A stretch of 64,000 bases of DNA from an uncultured Actinomycetes bacterium (GTDB taxonomy: Bacteria; Actinomycetota; Coriobacteriia; Coriobacteriales; Atopobiaceae), in contig OMWE01000010.1 of the NCBI GenBank assembly GCA_900314685.1, positions 1 to 64,000 on the forward strand, written 5' to 3'. The notes beneath the pieces were generated by a model. It was given only the letters and a program-made list of their open reading frames with translations. It did not search any database and had not been told where the DNA came from. How positions within the stretch are numbered: the stretch's first letter is position 1; every line of letters starts with the position of its first letter. Positions 26,646 to 35,199 of this stretch are shown here, piece after piece. The translations under genes were made by a program, and so were the position numbers.

Positions 26646-27746
26646 ATGGATGCTTTTCTGACAGATGAGACTTCGTGCGCGCTTTTGCGCGTCGCGCGGT
26701 ACATGGCGCTGCCGCGCATGAGCGAATGTGCGGCGCGTGCGGTATCGGTAAATCCCAGTGCGCAAACACAGTGGTGGCGCCCGGCGGCAAGGTTTGTAGG
26801 GCAATTCATACCCGTAGACGAAAAACATCCGCTCTGTGTAAGCGTGCCTGACCATCGCTCACGAGTGCAATCGTCCCAGGTGCGAAGCGTTATTTGCTCC
26901 ACGGTCCTTCCAAAAGGGTCCTATCTATCGCTGGAAATGGGCAACGACGCAGATCCCGATGACGTCTTCATCGCCATCGAGTCGCCAGCCCATTCGTTCG
27001 CGAGTCTCGCGCGCGTTCTCGACCAAGCGGAGCGCGCCGGCCGACTGACCCATCTGCAAGCCCGGGCGCTGCTCCTGGCGTACGGTTACGAGCTCTGCGG
27101 CAGTTATGCGCGCGACCCCACACGACCGCTCACAGCCGACTGTCACTATCGGCTCGAGCCATCGGCGACGCCTGACGATTTGACTACCTGGTGCCGAGCT
27201 CGTACAGGCCGCAGCGCGCGCGGTATCCGGCTCGCGCGCGAGTGTGCGCCGCAGGTCATGGCTGGTTCGGCGTCGCCGGCGGAGACGATTCACGGCATCG
27301 TGCTCACGTCGCCACCCGAGCTCGGCGGGCTCGGCATGCCAGACGTGCTCATGAATCACACTCTGCAACTATCCGCGGAGGAAGCGGCCCTCATGCACCG
27401 CCTCCCGCTGACGCCGGATCTGACGTTTCCGCAGCTCGACGGCCTCGTGCTCGAACATCAAGGCGGCACCCACGACGCCCCGCTCCAGTACCGCGAAGAC
27501 GCCAGCCGCACGCAGGACTACTGGGCGCTCGGTCGGCCGGTCGTCATGACGTCGTCCGCGGATTTCGAGTCGCCGGCGGCATACGACGCGTTCCTCCGTC
27601 GGCTCCTTGCCGGGGTGCGACGTCGTCTCGGGGCTGCGGCGAGCGAGCCGTACCAGGCCATCCTCGACGACCCGAGGGCGACGGCCGCCAGGCACGAGCT
27701 GCTCTCGACCCTCACCGATCGCATGCACGACCCCTGGCACTGGTAA
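26646..27746 (+). CDS. Orphan protein with a C-terminal PD-(D/E)XK/VSR-like region
   Basis: A 366-residue cytoplasmic protein I do not recognise as a named family. The N-terminal 200 residues show an AbiEi-like layout (helical, Cys-containing, CALLRVARYMALPRMSE). The C-terminal part (about residues 255-345) has LTPDLTFPQLDGLVLEHQGG, a YREDASRTQDYWALG stretch and RPVVMTSSADF. This order resembles VSR/DUF559-type endonuclease folds (Asp, Glu-x-x-Gly-x-x-His, Arg, then a final strand). A nuclease or degraded nuclease role is inference. The start at 26646 lacks a strong ribosome site. Confidence 0.6.
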   Translation: MDAFLTDETSCALLRVARYMALPRMSECAARAVSVNPSAQTQWWRPAARFVGQFIPVDEKHPLCVSVPDHRSRVQSSQVRSVICSTVLPKGSYLSLEMGNDADPDDVFIAIESPAHSFASLARVLDQAERAGRLTHLQARALLLAYGYELCGSYARDPTRPLTADCHYRLEPSATPDDLTTWCRARTGRSARGIRLARECAPQVMAGSASPAETIHGIVLTSPPELGGLGMPDVLMNHTLQLSAEEAALMHRLPLTPDLTFPQLDGLVLEHQGGTHDAPLQYREDASRTQDYWALGRPVVMTSSADFESPAAYDAFLRRLLAGVRRRLGAAASEPYQAILDDPRATAARHELLSTLTDRMHDPWHW

Positions 27747-27873
27747 CATTACGTTGCGAAACCACCAGCAGCGCCGACGGCCTACCCCGCCGACCACTCG
27801 CTTCACAGACGACCCACCCTAACGACGGTCAACGCGCGAGGTCCGTTGCCGATATCCACAGGAGGAAAGCATC

Positions 27874-29265
27874 ATGGCCATGAAGAAACTCCCGCCCGCC
27901 GAGAAGGCCTACGAGGCCTACTCCGCCATCGCCGACGGCCGCGTGGAGATGCACGAGGCGAGTGGTGACGGCGGAACCGCTTCGGGCTATGCGCTCGTCG
28001 ACTCCAGCGACCGCACCAAGACGTACGAGGTGGCTTGGAAGGGCGACACCTACTCCTCCACCGACAACGGCACCTACTGGCAGGGCTACGCCGGCTATCC
28101 GGTGATCGCGGTGCTCGTCCTGCAGGGACGGTTGCCGCAGCCGCCCGCCGACACCCTGGCCGACCTCGCCGGCGTGCCGTGGAAGCAGCTCAATGACGCA
28201 CACAAGCGCGACTACGCCGCCGCGGCTGACGAGGCGCTGGCCGGCAAGCCCCATGAGCAGGAGCTTCGTGCAGCGGTAGACGAACTCAACCAGGCACTCG
28301 CAGGCCTCGATCTGACGCTCAAGCGCGGCCGCGTGAAGCATCCGCGCGGCGCGGCGGAGGTCGGCACGGAGCCCGATGCCGGTACGACCACCGGCACGGA
28401 GGTCAGCAGCGCCGCGACCACCACCGCCGCACCCGGCACCATGCGCTTCATCTCCTGGAACATCGACTCCCTCAACGCCGCACTCACGGGCACGAGCCCC
28501 CGCTCCGAGCTCACGCGCGACGTCCTGCGCACCATCGCCGCGCAGGACGCGGACATCATCGCCATCCAGGAGACCAAGCTGCCCGCCACCGGCATGAACA
28601 AGAAACAGGCCGCCGCTCTCGCGGATTTCTTCCCCGGCTACGACTACGCCTGGGTCAGCTCACACGAGCCCGCGCGCAAGGGCTACGCAGGCACGATGGC
28701 CCTCTACAAGAAGGGCATGGACGTCACCGCGACCTACCCCGCGATCGGCGCGCCCGAACCCATGGACGAGGAGGGCCGCATCGTCACGCTCGAGCTGCCC
28801 GAGTGCTTCTTCACGCTGGTCTACACGCCCAACGCGGGCGACGGCCTGCGCCGCCTGGCCGAGCGCCAGGTCTGGGACGAGCGCTTCGCCGACTACCTGG
28901 CCGAGCTCGATGCGAAGAAGCCCGTGATCACCTGCGGCGACTTCAACGTGGCGCACGAGGAGATTGACCTGGCCAACCCCGCCGGCAACCACCAGTCCGC
29001 CGGCTTCACCGACGAGGAGCGCGCGGGCTTCACGGCGCTGCTGGGCCGCGGGTTCACGGACAGCTTCCGCCACGTGCACGGCGACGTGGAGGGCGTCTAC
29101 TCCTGGTGGGCGCAGCGCGTGCGCACCAGCAAGATCAACAACTCCGGCTGGAGAATCGACTACTTCCTCGTGTCCGACCGCATCGCCGACCGCGTCGTGC
29201 GCTCCGAGATGCTGGACTCCGGCCCGCGCCAGGACCACACGCCCCTTCTGCTGGAAATCAAGTAG
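27874..29265 (+). CDS. Exodeoxyribonuclease III (AP endonuclease) with an extra N-terminal domain
   Basis: A 463-residue protein. Residues about 190-463 are a complete ExoIII/EEP domain: FISWNIDSLN, IIAIQETKLP, GYAGTMALYKK, ITCGDFNVAHEEIDL, SKINNSGWRIDYFLVSD and the catalytic DH in QDHTPLL. It cuts DNA at abasic sites and has 3'-5' exonuclease activity. The first 155 residues form an uncharacterised domain (KAYEAYSAIADGRVEM...TYEVAWKGDTYSSTDNG) joined by a Thr/Ala-rich linker. The ATG at 27874 follows AGGAGG. Neighbouring DNA repair genes include a uracil-DNA glycosylase. Confidence 0.93.
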   Translation: MAMKKLPPAEKAYEAYSAIADGRVEMHEASGDGGTASGYALVDSSDRTKTYEVAWKGDTYSSTDNGTYWQGYAGYPVIAVLVLQGRLPQPPADTLADLAGVPWKQLNDAHKRDYAAAADEALAGKPHEQELRAAVDELNQALAGLDLTLKRGRVKHPRGAAEVGTEPDAGTTTGTEVSSAATTTAAPGTMRFISWNIDSLNAALTGTSPRSELTRDVLRTIAAQDADIIAIQETKLPATGMNKKQAAALADFFPGYDYAWVSSHEPARKGYAGTMALYKKGMDVTATYPAIGAPEPMDEEGRIVTLELPECFFTLVYTPNAGDGLRRLAERQVWDERFADYLAELDAKKPVITCGDFNVAHEEIDLANPAGNHQSAGFTDEERAGFTALLGRGFTDSFRHVHGDVEGVYSWWAQRVRTSKINNSGWRIDYFLVSDRIADRVVRSEMLDSGPRQDHTPLLLEIK

Positions 29266-29291
29266 GAGCTGCTAAAAGAGTGAGACAGAAA

Positions 29292-29330
29292 GGTGCGGGG
29301 CTAGGGGGAGGTCTCCCTTTTCCCCGCGCC
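29292..29330 (+). terminator. Hairpin after the exonuclease III gene
   Basis: GGTGCGGGG (29292-29300) pairs with CCCCGCGCC (29322-29330), with one T-G wobble. A nested GGGA/TCCC and TTTT lie in the loop. It starts 27 bases after the exonuclease stop and is followed by REP copies. Confidence 0.5.
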
Positions 29331-29336
29331 TGCGTG

Positions 29337-29394
29337 CGTCAATCCCCCGTCCCCTGTCACGCGGGCGTGTCAATCCCCCGTCACCTGTCACGCA
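29337..29394. repeat. REP-like palindromic repeats, 2 copies
   Basis: Copies at about 29337-29363 and 29365-29394 lie at the convergent ends of the exonuclease and uracil-DNA glycosylase genes. The right copy encodes the last codons and the stop of the glycosylase gene (arg-asp-arg-TGA on the minus strand). Confidence 0.85.
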
Positions 29395-29995
29395 GCGCGG
29401 CGGCGACGGCTGCACGCAGCGCGGGCAACGTCTCCTCCGCGAACCAGGGATTCTTCTTCATCCAGAGCTGGTTGCGCGGCGAGGGGTGCACCAGCGGGAA
29501 GTATTCCGGCTGCCACCGCTGCCAGTCGCGCACCACGCCCGTGAGCGGCACGGACTGCTTGAGCCCCAGGTAGCGGTGGACGGCGTACGTACCGACCAGC
29601 ACGGTCAGCCGGACCTGCGGCATCATGCCCAGCAGAACCGGATGCCACTTCTCGGCGAAGCCCTTGCGCGGCGGCAGGTCGCCGCCCTTGCCCTTGCCGG
29701 GGAAATAGAAGTCCATCGGCACGATCGCCACCTGGTGCGGGTCGTAAAAGGTCTCGCGGCTCACACCCATCCAGTCGCGCAGGCGGTCGCCGCTCTGGTC
29801 GTTCCAGGGGATGCGCGTCTCCTGCGCCACGCGGCCGGGCGCCTGCCCGATCACCATCACGCGCGCATCGGCCGCCACGGCGTAGAGCGGGTCGATGCCC
29901 GCCGCCGTGTAGTCGGCGTTCTGCGGGTCAGCCTTGATCGCCTCAAAGACCTCGTCGAACGTCTGGTACGTCGCTTGCTGCATCTGCTCCGCCAT
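29381..29995 (-). CDS. Uracil-DNA glycosylase family protein
   Basis: A 204-residue member of the UDG superfamily, which removes uracil or related bases from DNA. Motif A is VIGQAPGRVAQETRIPWND near residue 48 and motif B is LVHPSPRNQLWMKKNPWF near residue 170. This HPSPRN form is closest to UDG-like proteins (UdgX/family-4 neighbours) but without the four Fe-S cysteines of family 4. The ATG at 29995 lies after GGAGGCGG; a longer frame adds eight residues. The final codons come from a REP element. Confidence 0.88.
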   Translation of the reverse strand: MAEQMQQATYQTFDEVFEAIKADPQNADYTAAGIDPLYAVAADARVMVIGQAPGRVAQETRIPWNDQSGDRLRDWMGVSRETFYDPHQVAIVPMDFYFPGKGKGGDLPPRKGFAEKWHPVLLGMMPQVRLTVLVGTYAVHRYLGLKQSVPLTGVVRDWQRWQPEYFPLVHPSPRNQLWMKKNPWFAEETLPALRAAVAAALRDR

Positions 29996-30131
29996 GCTTC
30001 CGCCTCCGATAAGATACACGGTCCGGCTGCGTGGTCCCGTCGTCTACGGCGGCCCGCCAAGTCGCTCAGCCCTACCGTAGCGCATCCCGGAGGCCGCCGC
30101 GCGACGAAACCAAGGCTTAACAGAATCGGGG

Positions 30132-30161
30132 TTGCGCCGCGAGGCGCGGCCGCGCTATAGT
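30132..30161 (+). promoter_or_regulatory. Candidate promoter of the trpL-ECF operon
   Basis: TTGCGC (30132-30137) and TATAGT (30156-30161) are separated by 18 bases, giving a predicted transcript start near 30168, about 60 bases before the leader peptide. Confidence 0.6.
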
Positions 30162-30226
30162 GCCTGCAACGGCAAGCGCACAGCGCAGCCGAGACACACG
30201 ACGAGACACCGAGAGGAGCGCCAGAC

Positions 30227-30307
30227 ATGACCAGCTTCGTTGCCAACTTCGCAAACAACTCCATGAACTGGTGGTGGCGCGGTCCTCAGGCGGTCGGTCG
30301 ATCGTGA
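30227..30307 (+). CDS. trpL: Tryptophan leader peptide (attenuation control)
   Basis: A 26-codon frame, ATG 30227 with AGGAG ten bases before, ends at TGA 30305-30307. Codons 15-17 (30269-30277) are three consecutive Trp codons (NSMNWWWRG). A stem TGGCGCG (30275-30281) with CGCGCCA (30314-30320) starts at the Trp codons, and a rho-independent terminator follows at 30339. This is the classic layout of ribosome-mediated attenuation: stalling at Trp codons when charged tRNA-Trp is low should prevent termination. The genes behind it are an ECF transporter, not biosynthesis genes. Confidence 0.88.
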   Translation: MTSFVANFANNSMNWWWRGPQAVGRS

Positions 30308-30338
30308 GTCTCTCGCGCCATATCCACGCGGAATAGAG

Positions 30339-30367
30339 GGCTCCCGGATTGACCGGGAGCCTTTTTT
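30339..30367 (+). terminator. Attenuator terminator of the Trp-regulated ECF operon
   Basis: GGCTCCCGG (30339-30347) and CCGGGAGCC (30353-30361) form a perfect nine-base stem with loop ATTGA, followed by six Ts. It lies 31 bases after the leader-peptide stop and 94 bases before the first ECF gene, so it must be read through for transporter expression. Confidence 0.93.
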
Positions 30368-30461
30368 CATGCGCAGTCAAGGCAACTACCAGTCCCACCC
30401 ACCACAAGCAAGACAGATAAGACAAACAAGAAAGACAGGCACCTCCAGAAAGGACCCCACA

Positions 30462-31025
30462 ATGTCTCAGACCACCCAGCCCCGCACCATCGCCAGCACC
30501 GACGGCGGCAAGCTCGACATCCGCGCTCTTGTTCTCCTCGCCATCCTTTTGGCCGCCGGCTTCATCCTCAACTTCACCGTGGGCAAGGCCATCTCCTCCA
30601 TCTCCGGCGGCCTCATCAGCCCCGAGTTCATCATCTCTGCCTTTTGCCTGACCATCCTGGTGGTGCGCCCCAACATCCCGCAGGCGCTGGTCATCGGCCT
30701 AATCTCCGCCGCCGTGATCCAGATCACCACCACCTCGCCCTTTGTCGACTTCGCCGCCGAGGGCATCGCCGCCATGCTCATGGCCGCCATCGTCCAGGCC
30801 GGCATGCAGGGCAAGGCCAAGAAGTTCGTCCCCGCACTGGGCGCCCTGGTGACCACCGTCGTCTCCGGCCTCATCTTCATGGTCATCAAGATCGCCATGA
30901 TCGGCGCCGCCCAGGAGCTGGTCGCCGCCATGCTCCCCGTGGTGATCCTCACCGCCGTCTTCAACGCCATCCTGGTGCAGGCCCTCTACCTGCCCATCTG
31001 CAAGGCCCTCAAGGTCGAGGCCTAG
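30462..31025 (+). CDS. ECF transporter S component 1, predicted tryptophan-specific
   Basis: A 187-residue membrane protein with a cytoplasmic N-terminus and about six helices (LVLLAILLAAGFILNFTVGK, EFIISAFCLTILVV, ALVIGLISAAVIQ and further). This is the size and topology of ECF S components, and the layout recalls the TrpP family. The Trp leader attenuator upstream predicts tryptophan, or a precursor such as indole, as the substrate. The next gene is a paralogue. The ATG at 30462 follows AAAGGA. Confidence 0.82.
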   Translation: MSQTTQPRTIASTDGGKLDIRALVLLAILLAAGFILNFTVGKAISSISGGLISPEFIISAFCLTILVVRPNIPQALVIGLISAAVIQITTTSPFVDFAAEGIAAMLMAAIVQAGMQGKAKKFVPALGALVTTVVSGLIFMVIKIAMIGAAQELVAAMLPVVILTAVFNAILVQALYLPICKALKVEA

Positions 31026-31153
31026 CACCCGCGCCGGCGGGGCGCCAGACTCGGGGCGCCTCGCCGACCCACCCGTACGACCCGCACATCACCCAGCATC
31101 ACCCGCCAACAACGGTCAATCACATCGCACGCACGCAAGAAAGGAAGACCATC

Positions 31154-31699
31154 ATGGCAACCACCAATCAGCAGGCCCGCACCGTCAACCCCTCCACCAG
31201 CAAGGTAGGCGACGTCTCGTCCCTCATCCTCCTCGCCGTCCTGCTGGCCGCCGGCTTCATCCTCAACTTCACGCTGGGCAACGCTCTGGCCATCGTGGGC
31301 ATCAAGCCGCAGTTCATCATCGCCGCCTACTCGCTGGCCATCCTCCTGTCCGGCGCCGGCCCCGCCCAGGCGGTCATCTACGGCCTGATCTCCGCCGCCG
31401 TCATCCAGTTCACCACCTCCATCCCCGGCCTGAACTTCTTCACCGAGTCCGTCTCCGCCCTGCTCATGTCCTTCCTCGTCGCCCGCAAGGTCGGCGGCGA
31501 CAAGCTCTACCCGCTGGTCTGCACCTTCCTGACCACCCTGCTGTCCGGCGCCCTCTTCGCCGTGTGCGGCACGCTGATCATGGGCGCGGCGCTGCCCACC
31601 GTGCTGGTCAAGGTCCCGCTGGTCCTGGGTACCGCCGTCTTCAACGCCGTGGTCGTCCAGGCGCTGACCCCGGCCCTGCGCAAGGTCCTCAAGCGCTAA
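31154..31699 (+). CDS. ECF transporter S component 2, paralogue of the upstream gene
   Basis: A 181-residue membrane protein clearly related to the preceding gene: both share LLAAGFILNFT, a following GLISAAVIQ helix and the same ending (LGTAVFNAVVVQAL versus LTAVFNAILVQAL). The pair probably arose by tandem duplication. Two S components could differ in substrate (for example tryptophan and another aromatic compound) or form alternative complexes with the same energising module. The ATG at 31154 follows AAGGAAG. Confidence 0.82.
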   Translation: MATTNQQARTVNPSTSKVGDVSSLILLAVLLAAGFILNFTLGNALAIVGIKPQFIIAAYSLAILLSGAGPAQAVIYGLISAAVIQFTTSIPGLNFFTESVSALLMSFLVARKVGGDKLYPLVCTFLTTLLSGALFAVCGTLIMGAALPTVLVKVPLVLGTAVFNAVVVQALTPALRKVLKR

Positions 31700-31831
31700 G
31701 ACACACGCATCGCACCATCGGGCCGGGCGCCGCGTCCGGCCCGTTAGTCATGTAGACCGTCGGCGCCGCCCAGAAAGCCCGCGGACAACAAGCGCCACAC
31801 TGCAAACGCCACCAGTACGTAAGGGGCACCC

Positions 31832-33697
31832 ATGCCAGAGCAAGAACCGATAACCACATCAGACGCCATGCCGGGCGCAACCGCAGGTACCGCCGACGCT
31901 GTGGCCGTAGCCGCGGCGGCCGCGCCCGTCATCGAGCTGCGCGACGTTTCCTTTGCCTACGCGGGCAAGGAAGACGAACCGCCCGCACTCGACCACGTGT
32001 CGCTCACGGTCAGGCCGGGCGAGTTCGTGGGCGTGCTGGGCCCCAGCGGCGCCGGCCGCTCCACGCTCGCCGCCGTGATGAGCGGCGCGATCCCCCACCA
32101 CTTCGGCGGGCAGCTCTACGGTGCGGCGCTGGTCGACGGCCACGACACCTGCGAGGTCAGCCTCACGGACATCTCGCAGATCGTGGGCAGCGTCCTGCAG
32201 GACATCGACACCCAGATGGTGGCCTCCGTGGTCGAGGACGAGATGCTCTTTGGCCTGGAGAATTTCGGCGTGCCCCACGACCAGATCGAGGCCCGGCTGC
32301 AGGAGGCGCTGGACACCGTCGGCATCGCCGACCTGCGCGAACGCGAGATCGCAACCCTCTCAGGCGGCCAGAAGCAGAAGGTGGCCATCGCCGCCATCCT
32401 GGCCCTCAAGCCGCGCGTGCTCGTGCTGGACGAGCCCACCGCGGCCCTGGACCCCGCGGCGTCGCGGCTCGTCTTCGACACGCTGCGCGAGGTGCGCCGC
32501 GAGGGCGTGGCCGTGGTCGCCATCGAGCAGAAGGTGGCCCTGCTTTCCGAGTATTGCGACCGCGTGCTGGTGATGAGCCGGGGCCGGGTCGTGCTGGACG
32601 GGACACCGCAGGAGGTCTTCTCGCACGCCGACCAGCTGCGCAGCATCGGCGTGGACAGCCCCCGCGTGGCGCGCGTCTACAACTCGCTGGCGCGCGACAG
32701 CCTGGTGGCGCCCGGCGCCCCCTGCCTCACGGTCGACGGGGCCGCGGACCTGGTAAAGAGTCTGGTGGTCCCGGCGCTCGCGTCGCTCGGCGACAAGGCC
32801 ATGAGCCCCGAGCTCTCCGCCTACCGCGCGCCCTCCAAGCACGCCCCCCTGCCGCGCCCGCACGCCGAGGGGGCCGACCCCGTGGTGGAGCTGCGAGGGG
32901 TGAGTTTTGCTTACCCGGGCGGCGCGTCGGTGGACGACCTCGACATGAAGGTCTACCCCGGCGAGGTCGTGGGCGTGGTCGGCCAGAACGGCGCAGGCAA
33001 GACGACCCTCACCAAGCTGCTGAATGGCCTGCTCAAGCCCTCGGCGGGCACGGTGCGCATCGCGGGGCTCGACACCCGCGAGGTGCCCACGTCGCGGATC
33101 GCCGCGCACTGCGCCACGCTCTTCCAGAATCCCGACCGCCAGCTCTGCCGCGACACCGTGCTGGAGGAGGTGGCGTTTGGCCTGGAGCTGCACGGCACGC
33201 CCGAGGCGGAGGCCCGCGAGCGCGCCACGGTGGCCTGCGAGCGGTTCGGCCTGCCCCTGGGCGAGGCGCCCTTCTCGCTCTCGCGCGGCCAGCGGCAGAT
33301 GGTGGCGCTGGCGTCGGTCGTCGTGATGGACCCACAGGTCGTGCTCCTGGACGAGCCCACCAGCGGCCTCGACTACCGCGAGTGTATGACCGTGATGGCC
33401 ACGGTGGCCGAGATGGCCCAGCGCGGGTGCGCCGTGATCATGGTGTGCCACGACATGGAGGTCGTCTCGGACTTTGCCGAGCGGCTGGTGGTGATGGCCG
33501 ACGGTCGCATCGTGGGCCGCGGTCCGCTGCTGCCCGTCTTCTCCGACGACGAGCTCATGGCTCGCGCCAGCGTGGCCGCGCCGCAGATTATCGGCCTCTC
33601 GTGCCGCCTGGCGCGCGAGGTCTCGCCCGAATTCGCAGACATCAGCCAGGTCGCCGGCATCGTGGACCTCACCGAGGAGATGGTTGGCCGTGATTAA
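31832..33697 (+). CDS. Fused ECF transporter ATPase (EcfA1-EcfA2 type)
   Basis: A 621-residue protein with two ABC ATPase domains, the energy module of an ECF transporter. Domain 1 (about 33-265): Walker A GPSGAGRST, in which the usual Lys is Arg; Q loop; signature LSGGQKQ; Walker B VLVLDEPTAALD. Domain 2 (about 350-580): Walker A GQNGAGKTT, LFQNPDRQL Q loop, signature LSRGQRQ and Walker B VVLLDEPTSGLD. The asymmetry suggests that domain 1 hydrolyses ATP poorly. The EcfT start overlaps its stop. Confidence 0.93.
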   Translation: MPEQEPITTSDAMPGATAGTADAVAVAAAAAPVIELRDVSFAYAGKEDEPPALDHVSLTVRPGEFVGVLGPSGAGRSTLAAVMSGAIPHHFGGQLYGAALVDGHDTCEVSLTDISQIVGSVLQDIDTQMVASVVEDEMLFGLENFGVPHDQIEARLQEALDTVGIADLREREIATLSGGQKQKVAIAAILALKPRVLVLDEPTAALDPAASRLVFDTLREVRREGVAVVAIEQKVALLSEYCDRVLVMSRGRVVLDGTPQEVFSHADQLRSIGVDSPRVARVYNSLARDSLVAPGAPCLTVDGAADLVKSLVVPALASLGDKAMSPELSAYRAPSKHAPLPRPHAEGADPVVELRGVSFAYPGGASVDDLDMKVYPGEVVGVVGQNGAGKTTLTKLLNGLLKPSAGTVRIAGLDTREVPTSRIAAHCATLFQNPDRQLCRDTVLEEVAFGLELHGTPEAEARERATVACERFGLPLGEAPFSLSRGQRQMVALASVVVMDPQVVLLDEPTSGLDYRECMTVMATVAEMAQRGCAVIMVCHDMEVVSDFAERLVVMADGRIVGRGPLLPVFSDDELMARASVAAPQIIGLSCRLAREVSPEFADISQVAGIVDLTEEMVGRD

Positions 33698-34436
33698 CGT
33701 CATCGACTACGTGCCGGGCACGACGCTGCTGCACCGGCTGAACCCCGTGACCAAGCTGGCCATCGCCACCGCCATCATCGTGGCGACCTTCCTGGCCACC
33801 ACGTACGGGATGCTCTTTGCGCTGCTCGCGCTCACGCTGTGCCTCGGCGCGTACGCGGGCGTCGTCGGCAAGCTGGGCTCGCTGCTCAAGCTGCTGGTGC
33901 CGCTGGCGCTGATCACCGTGCTGCTGCAGACCGCCTTTGTGCGCGGCGGCGACCCCGTGCTGCTGTGGATGACCACCGACGGCCTGGTCACGGGCAGCAA
34001 GGCGGGCCTGCGCCTGGTGGGCGTGGCGCTGCCGCTGATCCTGATGCTCACGGTGACCAAGCTGAACGACCTCTCCAACGCCTGCGTGGAGGTGCTGCAC
34101 ATCCCGTACCGGTATGCCTTCACGTTCACGACGGCGCTGCGCTTTGTGCCCGTGTTCAGCCAAGAGATGAACGCGATCATGGAGGCCCAGACCGCACGCG
34201 GCGTGGAGTACGACACCAAGAACCCCGTCCGCCGCATGCAGCTGATGCTGCCGCTGTGCGTGCCGCTGCTCGTGAGCTCCGTGGGCAAGACGGACGCGAC
34301 GGCCCTGGCCGCCGAGCAGCGCGGCTTCTACCTGCGCACACGCGAGAGCTCGTACAAGCGCTACCCGCTCGGCGGGCGCGACGTCGCGGTGCTCGTGGCC
34401 TGCGTGGCGCTCATCGTGGCGGGCGCCCTGCTCTAA
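33690..34436 (+). CDS. ECF transporter transmembrane component EcfT
   Basis: A membrane protein of about 248 residues that couples the ATPase to the S component. The two coupling-helix motifs are EAQTARGVEY and AAEQRGFYLR, forms of the Ala-Arg-Gly motifs of EcfT. The N-terminus INVIDYVPGTTLLHRLNPVTKL is typical. GTG 33690 (overlapping the ATPase stop, GAGGAG ten bases before) is my choice; TTG 33684 is the alternative. It ends the operon, so the unit is a dedicated (group I) ECF system. Confidence 0.92.
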   Translation: MINVIDYVPGTTLLHRLNPVTKLAIATAIIVATFLATTYGMLFALLALTLCLGAYAGVVGKLGSLLKLLVPLALITVLLQTAFVRGGDPVLLWMTTDGLVTGSKAGLRLVGVALPLILMLTVTKLNDLSNACVEVLHIPYRYAFTFTTALRFVPVFSQEMNAIMEAQTARGVEYDTKNPVRRMQLMLPLCVPLLVSSVGKTDATALAAEQRGFYLRTRESSYKRYPLGGRDVAVLVACVALIVAGALL

Positions 34437-34477
34437 CTGTGGGTGAGACACGAGGGGACGTTTCTCTTCCGCCTCGG

Positions 34478-34505
34478 GCGTGACAGTCCCCCGTCCCCTG
34501 TCGCA

Positions 34506-34506
<1 letters not shown>
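34478..34506. repeat. REP-like palindromic repeat at convergent gene ends
   Basis: One copy from GTGACAG to CTGTCGCAC lies between the EcfT stop and the TMEM175-like stop. It is placed where a bidirectional terminator is needed. Confidence 0.75.
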
Positions 34507-35150
<644 letters not shown>

Positions 35151-35199
35151 GTCGCCCTCCCCTCGTCGCTTCTTCGCGCCTATGCATCGCGCCAACATC

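Noticed and set aside
32360-33703. A 447-codon minus-strand frame
   Set aside because: It is antisense to the fused ECF ATPase, whose Walker and signature motifs are clear.
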